A stretch of 64,000 bases of DNA from Bacteroides oleiciplenus YIT 12058 (GTDB lineage: Bacteria; Bacteroidota; Bacteroidia; Bacteroidales; Bacteroidaceae), in assembly GCF_000315485.1 (NCBI RefSeq), contig NZ_JH992940.1, positions 665,574-729,573 of the forward strand. The letters run 5' to 3'. Positions 47,202 through 56,102 of this stretch are shown here, in pieces (within the stretch, counting starts at the first letter, position 1; each line of letters starts with the position of its first letter). Under the pieces are notes generated by a model, which worked only from the letters and a program-made list of their open reading frames with translations, had not been told where the DNA came from and made no database searches. The translations under genes were made by a program, and so were the position numbers.

Positions 47202-47368
47202 TGTTCTATTTGTTTAACATCAATTTTTGAAAGGATTCCGAGGACAATCGTTTTTGCTTGCGCTATGCCAGCTTTATAGCCCATTGGAAACCCTTCCCGA
47301 TTACATAAATGAGCGTGAGAAGAATTTGCCCATTCACTGATTTCTTTGATTGCTTCTTCCTGTGTCAT
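47165..47368 (-). CDS. Hypothetical 67-aa protein
   Basis: A small helical protein (TQEEAIKEISEWANSSHAHL, then GYKAGIAQAKTIVLGILSKI). The ATG at 47368 is chosen so that the start does not overlap the cysteine-rich gene (47377). Unknown. Confidence 0.65.
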   Translation of the reverse strand: MTQEEAIKEISEWANSSHAHLCNREGFPMGYKAGIAQAKTIVLGILSKIDVKQIEQWEKTSRELQKP

Positions 47369-47376
47369 ATTCGTAT

Positions 47377-47595
47377 CTATTTCTCCAAATGTTTTACTGC
47401 CCAATCGTTATCTTTTCTCTGCAAGTGGAGTTCTGCTTTTTCTGGGTCAAACTCATAATGCTCGCATTTACGGCTATTTGTCATAGCGAGCAATAACGGA
47501 AAAAACATTCCATGCTTGCACCCTCTACCATATTCATCAGATGCAGATTTGCAAATATCGCATCTGTAAATATCTTGTACACATGCTATGCCCAA
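47377..47595 (-). CDS. Cysteine-rich 72-aa protein
   Basis: A small protein with a possible metal site, Cys12/Cys15 (YRCDICK), Cys26 and Cys44. The Cys-x2-Cys/Cys/Cys spacing is atypical. Probably a zinc-binding adaptor. No family known. Confidence 0.68.
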   Translation of the reverse strand: MGIACVQDIYRCDICKSASDEYGRGCKHGMFFPLLLAMTNSRKCEHYEFDPEKAELHLQRKDNDWAVKHLEK

Positions 47596-47618
47596 TATAT
47601 TGCCTCCTTTCTTTCTTG

Positions 47619-47792
47619 CTATGGATGATTCTTGTTCCTTATTTCATCAAGTTTTTTGGCAAGTATTCTAAGGGTACTTGCACTTGTGGTTAAATGGCTG
47701 ATATTATCAGCAAGATGTCCCGTTTCCATGAAATGAGATAAAGACTCGGACACTTTTTTTACTCCTTTTTTAATATCATCAATTTCATTCAT
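47619..47792 (-). CDS. Small helical 57-aa protein
   Basis: MNEIDDIKKGVKKVSESLSH, then ISHLTTSASTLRILAKKLDE: an amphipathic, probably all-helical protein. Spaced 23 and 24 bases from its neighbours on the same strand. Unknown. Confidence 0.6.
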   Translation of the reverse strand: MNEIDDIKKGVKKVSESLSHFMETGHLADNISHLTTSASTLRILAKKLDEIRNKNHP

Positions 47793-47816
47793 ATTCTTAG
47801 TTATTAGCTAAAATGA

Positions 47817-48080
47817 TTAATTTTCCTTTCTTTTAAATGTTATATCAAACTGGCTTACATTCTGGATTTCTTTCAGAGTCATCTCCTGAATGAAAGCATT
47901 TAACTTATCAATATCTACGTCGGTGCTACGCCCCCAAACGGTTGCTGCTGCCTGAACGGCATCTTGCATGGAGAAGCAGAATTGTGTCCAGTCGTCAAAT
48001 TCCTCCCGGTCGTTTAGAATGGCAGTGATTCTCTTTTCCGCTTCAGCAATGTATTTTTTATTATGCTTTTTCTTTCGCAT
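47817..48080 (-). CDS. Hypothetical 87-aa protein downstream of array B
   Basis: Starts MRKKKHNKKYIAEAEKRITA, then FSMQDAVQAAATVWGRSTDV. The ATG at 48080 is chosen; a longer frame to 48260 would translate through the palindrome array, which cannot be coding. Basic head, acidic body. Possibly a DNA-binding partner of the array, inferred from position only. Confidence 0.65.
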   Translation of the reverse strand: MRKKKHNKKYIAEAEKRITAILNDREEFDDWTQFCFSMQDAVQAAATVWGRSTDVDIDKLNAFIQEMTLKEIQNVSQFDITFKRKEN

Positions 48081-48208
48081 CGTATCGTTATTAATAGATT
48101 CAACAATATTTTTTTCGGAGTACTGTTTCAGTCTCCGGATTGCATTTGTAGATGATCCGCACATGTACCTTTGTGCCAGTTTTTTGCAAGCACTTGAGAA
48201 GACCGGCA

Positions 48209-48415
48209 TGACACATGTGTAAGGCAGGCCGACTCGCATATGCGAAGTAACCCAACTCACATATGTGAGGTAAGTTGGCTCGCATATGCGAGGTAGACTG
48301 GTTCACACCTGTGAGGTAACTGGAGACACAGGGATGTCATGCCCGGACACATCCGTGTGTCGTACCGGGGGACATCCGTATGTCACACTGGGGGACATCC
48401 GTGTGTCTTCCCCCC
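48209..48415. repeat. Array B: nine 23-bp imperfect palindromic units
   Basis: Nine units of exactly 23 bp fill the interval (starts 48209, 48232, 48255, 48278, 48301, 48324, 48347, 48370, 48393). Units 1-4 have CATATG/CATGTG centres, including perfect 14-bp palindromes CTCACATATGTGAG (48256) and CTCGCATATGCGAG (48279). Unit 5 is centred on CACCTGTG, and units 7-9 on ACATCCGTGTGTC. Unit joins are GGTA or GGGG type. The period is not divisible by three, so it is non-coding. Bases 48081-48208 between it and the next gene hold nothing else obvious. Confidence 0.9.
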
Positions 48416-48426
48416 ACCTATAAGTA

Positions 48427-48897
48427 TCAAAAAGTAAAACCAATAAAGCCCTTGGTATCCCCTTTGAAAAGATGCTCATGGTTCACGTCATCATATTTAT
48501 AGGTACTGAACTTTTTAGCTTCGGGAACATAATCGCCACGTACCCAAACCGGGGCGGTATCCGATTCTTTGAAACGGAAGAGTTCCCCTTTTTTCATCTC
48601 GCGGATTGTCTTCTGCGTGTAGACAGACGGCGGTTCCTCTTCACCGTATGCTTTCCGGACTATCTTCCTGACTTCATCGACGGGGAAAAGGAATTCTTCA
48701 TCGGTGACGTAGTAAGCTATCTGGTCATCAGTTGCAGTTACTGCCTCTGGCGGCTCTTCTTCGTGAAGACCGTCTTTCGCCAGCTCATCGGCTAAAGACT
48801 GGACGGAGATTTGCCTGTAACCAATAGAGCTTCCCAGGTCAATGTATGCACCGGGATATTTAATACCTTTATATTCAATCGGTTCTGAATTTCTCAT
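48427..48897 (-). CDS. Hypothetical 156-aa protein upstream of array B
   Basis: An acidic soluble protein (VQSLADELAKDGLHEEEPPE, DEEFLFPVDEVRKIVRKAYG). Its stop lies 12 bases from the palindrome array. No family recognised. Confidence 0.72.
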   Translation of the reverse strand: MRNSEPIEYKGIKYPGAYIDLGSSIGYRQISVQSLADELAKDGLHEEEPPEAVTATDDQIAYYVTDEEFLFPVDEVRKIVRKAYGEEEPPSVYTQKTIREMKKGELFRFKESDTAPVWVRGDYVPEAKKFSTYKYDDVNHEHLFKGDTKGFIGFTF

Positions 48898-48899
48898 TG

Positions 48900-49274
48900 T
48901 TATTTCGTTTTAGTTTTCAAAGGAATAGTTGCTTGGGGCTGTTTGCAATGATTTTCAAATTCGAACATAGCATTGTCCGGACTACCAAAAGCCAGACGCA
49001 TTTTCTCTTCATATTCAATTTCAGGAATCATTTGCTTTAATTTGTCATCGACAAACGAACGAAACAACGTTTTTTTAAGATACTTCCCACATAGCTTATC
49101 CCCTACCGAAAGTGCTATATCCGTTCCGGAATGATTATCGGCAGACAGAACGACCTCAGCATTATTGTACTTTTCTTCTACTGCACAAACTGCAAGTGAA
49201 GGTGTCTCAGCTTCAATCTCTACTTTCTTTTCGAGATATTCACGAATAACGACTTGATATGTTTCCATAGGCAT
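48900..49274 (-). CDS. DpnD/PcfM-like protein
   Basis: A 124-aa protein. The first 55 residues match the DpnD/PcfM family found in conjugative elements and restriction systems (YQVVIREYLEKKVEIEAET, VEEKYNNAEVVLSADN). The rest is extra. Its presence supports a conjugative-element setting. Gap of 2 bases to the next gene. Confidence 0.75.
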   Translation of the reverse strand: MPMETYQVVIREYLEKKVEIEAETPSLAVCAVEEKYNNAEVVLSADNHSGTDIALSVGDKLCGKYLKKTLFRSFVDDKLKQMIPEIEYEEKMRLAFGSPDNAMFEFENHCKQPQATIPLKTKTK

Positions 49275-49328
49275 TATTTTAGTCTTTGGTTTCTTACTTT
49301 GATTTCTCTTTCTATGTTAGCAACTTCT

Positions 49329-49691
49329 TTATAAAGCTGTGTCACTGGCAACTTGGTTAGCATCATCCGGATGAATAATCAACTTCCCACAATCAGGGCA
49401 GTATACGTCACGGCTACGATCACGAAAAATATCCCGCCATGTATTACACAACTTACAGTCCGTTGATTTGTCTTTTTTCGTAGTAAACTCTTTGTCTGTC
49501 AGTGCCGTTTCTTCCCACCCGTCAGCATCGGCAAGTCCCATTGAATAAGCATCGTACTCTCCCGGTGTATTGAATGTTTTTACATCGACTACACCGCCAT
49601 GGTCATTGAGAAACTTTCTTGAAGGGACTTTGCCAGTCTCATCATATCTGTAGACGGCTGAACCGCCACATATTACTGTTGCTTTTATCAT
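49329..49691 (-). CDS. Zinc-ribbon protein, 120 aa
   Basis: A C-terminal four-cysteine ribbon (CKLCNTW and CPDCGK) after an alpha/beta region with FNTPGEYDAYSMGLADADGW. The second half resembles small zinc fingers in element proteins. Unknown function. Confidence 0.73.
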   Translation of the reverse strand: MIKATVICGGSAVYRYDETGKVPSRKFLNDHGGVVDVKTFNTPGEYDAYSMGLADADGWEETALTDKEFTTKKDKSTDCKLCNTWRDIFRDRSRDVYCPDCGKLIIHPDDANQVASDTAL

Positions 49692-49767
49692 ACTTCAATC
49701 TTTTTATAATGTCACTCTGATTTATAATCTCAGGCTACGTTTTATCACAAATGCTCTTTATTGATAC

Positions 49768-50274
49768 CTAATCGTTGTAGACAGAATCCCACTCCGTATA
49801 GTAACACTCATCATTCTTATCAAACCGTGCCTCTTTCTCTTTTTCCGAAAGGTCAGACAGTTTTTCGCCCTCATTAAGCAAAAACATATTCATGTCCTGT
49901 TCATCCTGGGTATAGTGAACATCAAGACACTTCTTTGAGCAATAATACTCGCCACCCCAATAGTAGCCTTTCTTCATGGGTTTACCACAATGGTCACATC
50001 GGCGAATATGATCGTCGTCCTCGTTCTCCAGCTTGCCGAGATGAGATTTCTCTATCACTCTATCCAATTGCGTGCGATATTTATCAACTACTTCCTGCAC
50101 TATATCAGCATCCATCGGCTCCCTTCTGAGAGAAAACAGATTATTCCGGACACGCCGGACATCATTCAGGGCATATCCCATTGCCACAATTTCATTTTCA
50201 CCATGCAGTTTCCAATATGCAAGGCAGTTTTTGTAATGAGTTTCAAGTATCTTGATTTGCTTTTCTTTTATCAT
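49768..50274 (-). CDS. Protein with MYND/HIT-like zinc finger, 168 aa
   Basis: A helical N-terminal region (LETHYKNCLAYWKLHGENEI) and a short zinc finger CDHCGKPMKKGYYWGGEYYC then SKKC near residues 92-116. Similar small fingers occur in viral and element proteins. The C-terminal third is acidic (FDKNDECYYTEWDSVYND). Role unknown. Confidence 0.73.
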   Translation of the reverse strand: MIKEKQIKILETHYKNCLAYWKLHGENEIVAMGYALNDVRRVRNNLFSLRREPMDADIVQEVVDKYRTQLDRVIEKSHLGKLENEDDDHIRRCDHCGKPMKKGYYWGGEYYCSKKCLDVHYTQDEQDMNMFLLNEGEKLSDLSEKEKEARFDKNDECYYTEWDSVYND

Positions 50275-50357
50275 AAGTTTGTTAGGTATTGTTTGGTTAT
50301 GTGATGAGGTAACTTAGATTTTGGTTAGCTTACATTTGCATGAACTTTCACATCATA

Positions 50358-50768
50358 TCAATCCTGATGTCCGTCGTCCATAGTGAAGAAGTCAAAGATT
50401 CGTTTTTTAAGGCGGTCATCATTAACAGCTACTTTCTTGATACGGTTAAATGCCTGTCTGGCAATACAGAACTGTTTGTCTAAATAAGAATCACGGAGCT
50501 GGCATCTCGCCTCGTTTACAGCTTCAAAACAAGAGTAACATGTTAATTCAACCGGGTTATCCTTCGCGTCCTTTATTGTAAAGTTTGCTTTGGTATCGTG
50601 AGCCCTGACAATAAAAGGCTCCTTCTTCCCTACCCTGAATAGTTCTAATTTCTGATTTGAAAGGTCAAAATTGCGGATGCCATCTATTTTGGCACTTCTA
50701 ATGTCAAAATCACCGTCAATAAAATACAGGCTGTCACCCATATTCAAGTCTTTAAATGTTTTCATCAT
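50358..50768 (-). CDS. Hypothetical 136-aa protein
   Basis: A soluble protein with a beta-like start (LNMGDSLYFIDGDFDIRSAK) and a cysteine pair (CYSCFEAVNEARCQL). It lies 13 bases after the next gene's stop. No family recognised. Confidence 0.7.
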   Translation of the reverse strand: MMKTFKDLNMGDSLYFIDGDFDIRSAKIDGIRNFDLSNQKLELFRVGKKEPFIVRAHDTKANFTIKDAKDNPVELTCYSCFEAVNEARCQLRDSYLDKQFCIARQAFNRIKKVAVNDDRLKKRIFDFFTMDDGHQD

Positions 50769-50781
50769 AAACTTATTATAT

Positions 50782-51249
50782 TTATAACGTGATACTTGAG
50801 ATTCTACCCAAATCTATTTCTTCCTCTTTGCCCTCGGCTGAAGAAACAAACAGATGGGTATTGGATACTCTGACGAAAGTGTACTCACACTTCACTCCAT
50901 CTACAGAGAGCTTAATCACTTCCCCCTGAACAAAGGATTTTAAAACCTGGTATCTACTGAAACCTTTAGTATTAAAAGAAAACTTATGCAACTGATCATA
51001 TTCAGTGCTCCGGATTCCTTCCGGAAGTTGGTAGTACAGAAGAGCCTCCAGATTCATGAGATTTTGCTTAATCCCGGCTTTCTCAAAAATCTTCTTTTCG
51101 AGTCCAAAGTATGCTTTCTTTACAGCATTATACCAATCGATGTTATTATTACCAATCAATATCCCTTCGCTGATAGCTTGCCGCTTCGTGTCTTGTAGGA
51201 AGACACACAGATTAAGCAATGTTTTATTCATGGGCATTGAATCATTCAT
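50782..51249 (-). CDS. Hypothetical 155-aa protein
   Basis: A mixed alpha/beta protein: helical N-terminal half (MNKTLLNLCVFLQDTKRQAI, KKAYFGLEKKIFEKAGIKQN), then beta (VKCEYTFVRVSNTHLFVSSA). Unknown function. Confidence 0.72.
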   Translation of the reverse strand: MNDSMPMNKTLLNLCVFLQDTKRQAISEGILIGNNNIDWYNAVKKAYFGLEKKIFEKAGIKQNLMNLEALLYYQLPEGIRSTEYDQLHKFSFNTKGFSRYQVLKSFVQGEVIKLSVDGVKCEYTFVRVSNTHLFVSSAEGKEEEIDLGRISSITL

Positions 51250-51272
51250 ATTATCCTATATTTATTAATGAG

Positions 51273-52010
51273 TTAAACGAGTTTAGCGTAGAATTCACGG
51301 AAATACTCAACCGCTTCCTCTTCCGTAGGAGTCCAGTTCTTATCCCAACCCAGTATGTCCGACAAGAATTCCGATTTCCTTTTAGAGTTGGAAACTTCTT
51401 CCAGGCAAGAGTCGTGCAGTTCACTACTCATACTCTTTTTCAAAGAAGCAAAAATCAGATCTACAACATCAAACGTCGGCTTCTTAAGTGTTTCGCTCAG
51501 ATACTCGGTCAACCATTGGAAGTTAGTACCGTAGAACTTGGCTTCCGCCTGGCAACGCTTCCAAACCTCTTCCGGCATGACTTCATCTATCCATGTCCCT
51601 TCGCTGCAAGAGCGTTTGAACGCCCTGACACATTGGCGGATGATATTCTCACACGCCGCATTATCATCCCTGTTGTTTTCCAACCATGTAAAGACTTTGT
51701 TGCCGTAAGTATCAAGCCCTTCAAGTTGATAATCTTCCTCTTTAATATCCAGTTCAAGTATCGGAAGTGGGGCAATACCATCATCTTCCCAAATGTCAAT
51801 ATGAAGATTATTCACTTTCATGGTTCCCCTCATCGGAGGAATATGTCTGGAAATGTCTTTGAACACCGGCTCACGTCCCAACGTCATATTCCCCTTATCA
51901 TTGATAATAAATAGCTCGTACCACTTTTGAGGGTTAGCATCCGCTTCTTTTATTTCCTTTCGGTACGTTTTCTTAATAGCCGAAAGCTGTTCTTTCACTT
52001 GTTGATTCAT
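51273..52010 (-). CDS. Hypothetical 245-aa protein downstream of the group II intron
   Basis: A soluble, helical, charged protein (KEQLSAIKKTYRKEIKEADA, then CENIIRQCVRAFKRSC). The ATG at 52010 is chosen; the longer frame would read through the intron's 3' end. The intron sits in its leader, so mRNA for this gene from an upstream promoter would need splicing, or a promoter within the intron. Confidence 0.73.
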   Translation of the reverse strand: MNQQVKEQLSAIKKTYRKEIKEADANPQKWYELFIINDKGNMTLGREPVFKDISRHIPPMRGTMKVNNLHIDIWEDDGIAPLPILELDIKEEDYQLEGLDTYGNKVFTWLENNRDDNAACENIIRQCVRAFKRSCSEGTWIDEVMPEEVWKRCQAEAKFYGTNFQWLTEYLSETLKKPTFDVVDLIFASLKKSMSSELHDSCLEEVSNSKRKSEFLSDILGWDKNWTPTEEEAVEYFREFYAKLV

Positions 52011-52041
52011 ATTTTTGATTATTAGATGGTAACAAACAGGC

Positions 52042-53936
52042 AATCGAGTAGGAGGAAAACGAAGTAGTTTTCTTCCTACTTTCGCTTTCCGACCTCTCAC
52101 ACCACCACGCATGCCGTTCGGCACGTGGCGGTTCTTTACTTACGATGCAATTTACTGTAATACTCCATCAAGGTAGGGTACCCCACTAGTTTCAATTTGT
52201 CATTATCCATGGCAGAAGTTAGGATTCTGCTCCCAGCTATACACCAATACCCTAAGCGAGTATTGGCATGTTGCCAGGCATAGAACTTACTGATGCCACA
52301 CTTCTGCAAATTGGCAAACCGAGTTTTGACCTTCTTCCAGTATTTCCATATACACATGCGTATCCTACGACGAAGCCATTCATCTATACGTTTCAGATAA
52401 CTCTGCATATCTGCCAACTGAAAGTATTCAATCCAGCTACGTATAAACAGATGAAGCTTTGATTTGCGCTGCTCATACCCCATACCATTACTTCTTCCGG
52501 TCAGTTCTTTCAAGCGAACTTTCAGTTTAAGGTAACTTTTGGGATGGACAGATAAGCGACATTCGCCATTCTTTACATAAAAAGAATAACCCAGAAACTT
52601 CATGCCACGAACATAACCAACGCTGGTTTTATCTTGATTTACCTTTAGGAAAAGATCTTTCTCAATAAAAGCGCTTATGCTCTTCTTTACACGCAGGGCA
52701 GAACGTTTACTCTTACAGAAAATCATACAGTCGTCCGCATAACGCACAAACTTGTGCCCACGGGATTCCAACTCTGTATCCAATTCATGGAGCATAACAT
52801 TGCTCAGCAAGGGGCTTAAAGGTCCTCCTTGGACAGTTCCCTGAACACGGCTCTCGTAGTGACCATCTACCATTGCCCCCGAGAGGAGGTATTTATGGAC
52901 GAGGGAGATAACACGACCATCCTTCACGGTGCGTGACAAAATCTCTATCAACTTGCTATGATTAACTGTGTCGAAGAACTTTTCTAAGTCCAAGTCAACA
53001 CAGTATTTATGACCACTATTGATATGAGATTGGGCGCGCCGCAAGGCTTGGTGAGCACTGCGTTTAGGGCGGAAGCCAAAGCTGTTGTCACTGAACTGGC
53101 GTTCGTAAAGCGGACTAAGCACCTGGCTGATGGATTGTTGAATAAGACGGTCAATAACGGTAGGAATACCTAATTGACGTTTCTTACCTCCATCCTTGGG
53201 AATTTCAACCCGCCGGACGGGATTGGGACGATAGCTACCGTCCAACAAAGAGTTTATCAGTTCGTCTTTATGGAGTTTCAGGTAAGGAAGTAAATCTTCC
53301 GTTTCCATCTTATCGACACCTCCACAGCTACCGTTGGCCACGACCTGCTTGTAGGCGCGGTTCATGTTTGCGGGCGACACAATACGTTCCAATAAAGCAT
53401 CTTTGGTAAATTGCGCTTCCACGAGGTGGTTTTCAGTTATCCCAATAAAGGTCTGCACTCCGGCATAGCTTTCGGATTCCGTCCTATCCTTTTGCCGGCA
53501 GTTATCACTCAATGTTGATATTTTCTGCATTCGTTCCTTTATTTGGTAACATTCATTGACTACTCGCTTAAATAAAGTTCAGACCTTCCCCGAATGCCGA
53601 TTTTTTTTTCGGGTACTATGTCGTCTGCTGACTTCTCACAGCAAGCTTTACTCCGTGCTTCTAAAAAAAAAAAACATCTGCACGTCTGTGAGACCTCCCC
53701 AGTTAAGAATACATTCTTTCCATCTTATACCTGCCGGATTTACTTTGGATGTTTCCGGATAGTTATAAGGCTTTGTCTTGTTTAGCAGACTAACCCACAT
53801 CCTTTAGCCTTATATCCGGTTTCTGTACGTCAGGCCAGATGTTTGCCGCTACCTTCCTTCAGATTCCAACTCACGATGGACACCCTTGGCGTTGGCTAAA
53901 CACTTCCCACTATCAGGGCGTGTTAGGGACTTGCAC
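52042..53936 (-). mobile_element. Group II intron with RT/maturase
   Basis: About 1.9 kb on the minus strand. The 5' end is GTGCAAGTCC (53936 down), followed by a domain I with long paired segments. Domain V is a classic 34-base hairpin (ACCGCCACGTGCC / GAAC / GGCATGCGTGGTGGT) just after the RT stop, and domain VI ends TCCTACTCGAT. The ends are good to a few bases. It lies downstream of a terminator hairpin at 53970-54012, in an untranslated leader, where it does no coding harm. Confidence 0.88.
52136..53530 (-). CDS. ltrA: Group II intron reverse transcriptase/maturase
   Basis: A 464-aa protein with the RT core: GYRPNPVRRVEIPK-type block (here SYRPNPVRRVEIPK), FGFRPKRSAHQA, CVDLDLEKFFDTV (catalytic aspartates 179 and 181), VQGGPLSPLLSN and the YADD motif (264-267). 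A maturase X domain follows. There is no C-terminal HNH endonuclease motif, so insertion must use nicks or replication forks. It helps its host intron splice and reverse-splice. Confidence 0.93.
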   Translation of the reverse strand: MQKISTLSDNCRQKDRTESESYAGVQTFIGITENHLVEAQFTKDALLERIVSPANMNRAYKQVVANGSCGGVDKMETEDLLPYLKLHKDELINSLLDGSYRPNPVRRVEIPKDGGKKRQLGIPTVIDRLIQQSISQVLSPLYERQFSDNSFGFRPKRSAHQALRRAQSHINSGHKYCVDLDLEKFFDTVNHSKLIEILSRTVKDGRVISLVHKYLLSGAMVDGHYESRVQGTVQGGPLSPLLSNVMLHELDTELESRGHKFVRYADDCMIFCKSKRSALRVKKSISAFIEKDLFLKVNQDKTSVGYVRGMKFLGYSFYVKNGECRLSVHPKSYLKLKVRLKELTGRSNGMGYEQRKSKLHLFIRSWIEYFQLADMQSYLKRIDEWLRRRIRMCIWKYWKKVKTRFANLQKCGISKFYAWQHANTRLGYWCIAGSRILTSAMDNDKLKLVGYPTLMEYYSKLHRK

Positions 53937-53969
53937 CCATTAGAATATACCCATGCTGGGCGAACTAAA

Positions 53970-54012
53970 AAAGCCCGCTTATTCATCGAGTGAACAATAA
54001 GCGAGCTTACAA
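53970..54012 (-). terminator. Terminator-like hairpin just upstream of the intron
   Basis: On the minus strand CGCTTATT and AATAAGCG pair around a 12-nt loop, followed by GGGCTTTTTT. It ends the transcript from the gene at 54078. Group II introns of some classes prefer sites after such terminators, but the insertion point is about 30 bases further on. Confidence 0.75.
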
Positions 54013-54077
54013 GTTTGAGAGACAAAAAATATTATATCTCTGTATCTGTAGAATCTAATTAGTTTTATGTGGCCGTA

Positions 54078-54581
54078 TCAATCCAACCAATCTTGAGCCA
54101 CCTTTAACACATTCTTCTTCTTCATTATTCTAAATGCTTCCTTTCCATATATTTCTTCCTCACAATTTTCACACACCAGGCTGAAGATATATTCTCTTTC
54201 TTTATCCGGATTAAAATAGAACACATCACCTCCGCATTTCTTGCATTTATGATGAATTGAACAATCGGTCTTAAGATAGGCAGTATAACTCTCATTACTT
54301 AAATTATTAAAAGAGTCCACGTCCTCTTGATTATCAAACAAAAGAGCATTTTTAAAATATGTATTTCCAGTGATCCACATCCAAGAGTCATTAGCATCAT
54401 CAATGCCATTATATATGATTTCCGAGCACAATCGCCTACACTCATCTTGACATACTTTGGAATGAATCGAATGAATATGATTAATAATCGAAATATCATC
54501 ACCAACACAGTCAAAAGAACCAATTATTAAATCACCACAACGATCCTTATTATCAGATTCCATCTCTATATTTTCTTCCAT
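54078..54581 (-). CDS. Zinc-ribbon protein, 167 aa
   Basis: An acidic protein with a C-terminal ribbon (CKKCGGDVFYF and CENCEEEIYG). The N-terminal half is rich in Asp, Cys and His (DDISIINHIHSIHSKVCQDE). It belongs to the zinc-ribbon group of this element. Function unknown. A terminator follows. Confidence 0.75.
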   Translation of the reverse strand: MEENIEMESDNKDRCGDLIIGSFDCVGDDISIINHIHSIHSKVCQDECRRLCSEIIYNGIDDANDSWMWITGNTYFKNALLFDNQEDVDSFNNLSNESYTAYLKTDCSIHHKCKKCGGDVFYFNPDKEREYIFSLVCENCEEEIYGKEAFRIMKKKNVLKVAQDWLD

Positions 54582-54708
54582 GCAAACATTTAATTATAAT
54601 ACATTTCTTGCAAATGTATGAAAATAAACAGAAAACCAAACCAAGAGAATGAAGATATTACATTTCAATCCTCATTACCAATTGTGCAGTAATCGGCTCT
54701 AATGGTTA

Positions 54709-56091
54709 TTATTCATCTTTGTTACGAGTATTCCACAAAGCAATCTGCTGCTCTTCGGGTAAAGTCTCCCAGTATTTCATGCAAACCAGACGAAATTCAT
54801 CATAATTGCCAGCGAATTTGTTACCTGTTATTTCTTCAAGAACTGCGCTGGTAAGATGAACAAACCAACCTTTCATTTCTGCAAACAAATCTTCATGACT
54901 CCATAACCGAGTGTAATTATCACAAACATGACACCAGTTATTCCCACTGTCTTTTTGGTCGCCGACATCATCAACAAAATCATTACCAATATTAGGCTTT
55001 ACCCATGCCTGGGTTTCTACATTCGACGAGCCACATTCCGCACAATAAAGTATCGGGGCCATTGGCTCGAACTCACTGGCGGACAAAAAGCCAAATTTCT
55101 TGAGCCACTTAACAATTTCGAGCAAACCTTCCAGACATACTGTCTCAATAGGCATGTCGTAATCATCACCACTCTCACCATTGAGCGAACACATTAGCTG
55201 AAAGGTGACAGTATCTTTATAAAGGTCATAGACATGAGCGGCATTGTATCCACCATAAGTAGAAAAATCACAGCTCCGGAGATTTACTATGATTCCATTG
55301 TCATATTCTTCCTCAATATTGTCCTGACAATGGTGCTTGCCGATGTTCTTATAAAAAGTGCCAATACACATTTCATTCTTCTCAACAACTCTGGAGATTA
55401 TACATATCAGCTTTTTGCGAAGTTTTTCCAATTGATACTCTTCGCTAGTATGTCCGGTAGCAATGACTGGTTTGTCCAATGCCGGGCGGATACCTTTCAG
55501 CGAAATGCGGTCGCACAAAATGCAAGGATGCTCCTCACGGAATACATCACATATTTCTTGCGAACTGTTCTGGTTACCGTTGATGTCAGTAATGGGTATC
55601 AGGCAGCAGTTGTGTTTTAAAAGGTATGCTTCAATTTTATCAATGTCCTCATGTTCGAAAGCAACATAAGTATTCTCTTTTTCAAAGCTGGCAACCAGTT
55701 CATCATGCACCCAGACTTCCTTCCAGCTATCTCCCGGATTAAGCATGACGCCGACTGTTTCGGTATTCACAAAGTAAGTGATAGCCTTCTTCACATTCGA
55801 TACGAACTCTTTGTCAAAATCCGGTTCATTCAGTCCTTGTATCGTACAGATTCCATAGTTATAGCCACCCAGCTGATAGAAAGTTTCTTCATTCCAAGTG
55901 GTTAGCTTGACTCCGATATACTCACTGGCAGTTTTGTTTTCCCTATCGATGTTCAGATAAACGTTAACGCTGTCGCCTATCCGGAACTGCTTCACAAACA
56001 AGGCAAAATCCTCAAGTGATAATATTTTCAACCGCTCCTGACGGTCTGATGTTATGAAATAATTTTCTTCATTTTTCCTAATAGTATCCAT
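54709..56091 (-). CDS. Large hypothetical zinc-ribbon protein, 460 aa
   Basis: The longest of the unknown set. Residues 20-330 form an alpha/beta region containing the module VCLEGLLEIVKWLKKFGFLS (318-337). The C-terminus is a zinc ribbon of Cys350/Cys353 and Cys387/Cys390 followed by AVLEEITGN, paralogous to the gene at 44574. The module also matches 40905 and 43796. I see no enzyme motif. It could be a scaffolding or nucleic-acid-binding element protein. Confidence 0.77.
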   Translation of the reverse strand: MDTIRKNEENYFITSDRQERLKILSLEDFALFVKQFRIGDSVNVYLNIDRENKTASEYIGVKLTTWNEETFYQLGGYNYGICTIQGLNEPDFDKEFVSNVKKAITYFVNTETVGVMLNPGDSWKEVWVHDELVASFEKENTYVAFEHEDIDKIEAYLLKHNCCLIPITDINGNQNSSQEICDVFREEHPCILCDRISLKGIRPALDKPVIATGHTSEEYQLEKLRKKLICIISRVVEKNEMCIGTFYKNIGKHHCQDNIEEEYDNGIIVNLRSCDFSTYGGYNAAHVYDLYKDTVTFQLMCSLNGESGDDYDMPIETVCLEGLLEIVKWLKKFGFLSASEFEPMAPILYCAECGSSNVETQAWVKPNIGNDFVDDVGDQKDSGNNWCHVCDNYTRLWSHEDLFAEMKGWFVHLTSAVLEEITGNKFAGNYDEFRLVCMKYWETLPEEQQIALWNTRNKDE

Positions 56092-56102
56092 AATATTGAG
56101 TG

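Noticed and set aside
48081..48260. An N-terminal extension of the 87-aa gene through array B
   Set aside because: The frame would be dictated by a 23-bp non-coding period; the basic start at 48080 is natural.
48209..48415. Array B as a CRISPR array
   Set aside because: Units are contiguous with no unique spacers, are only 23 bp and differ from each other; no cas gene is near.
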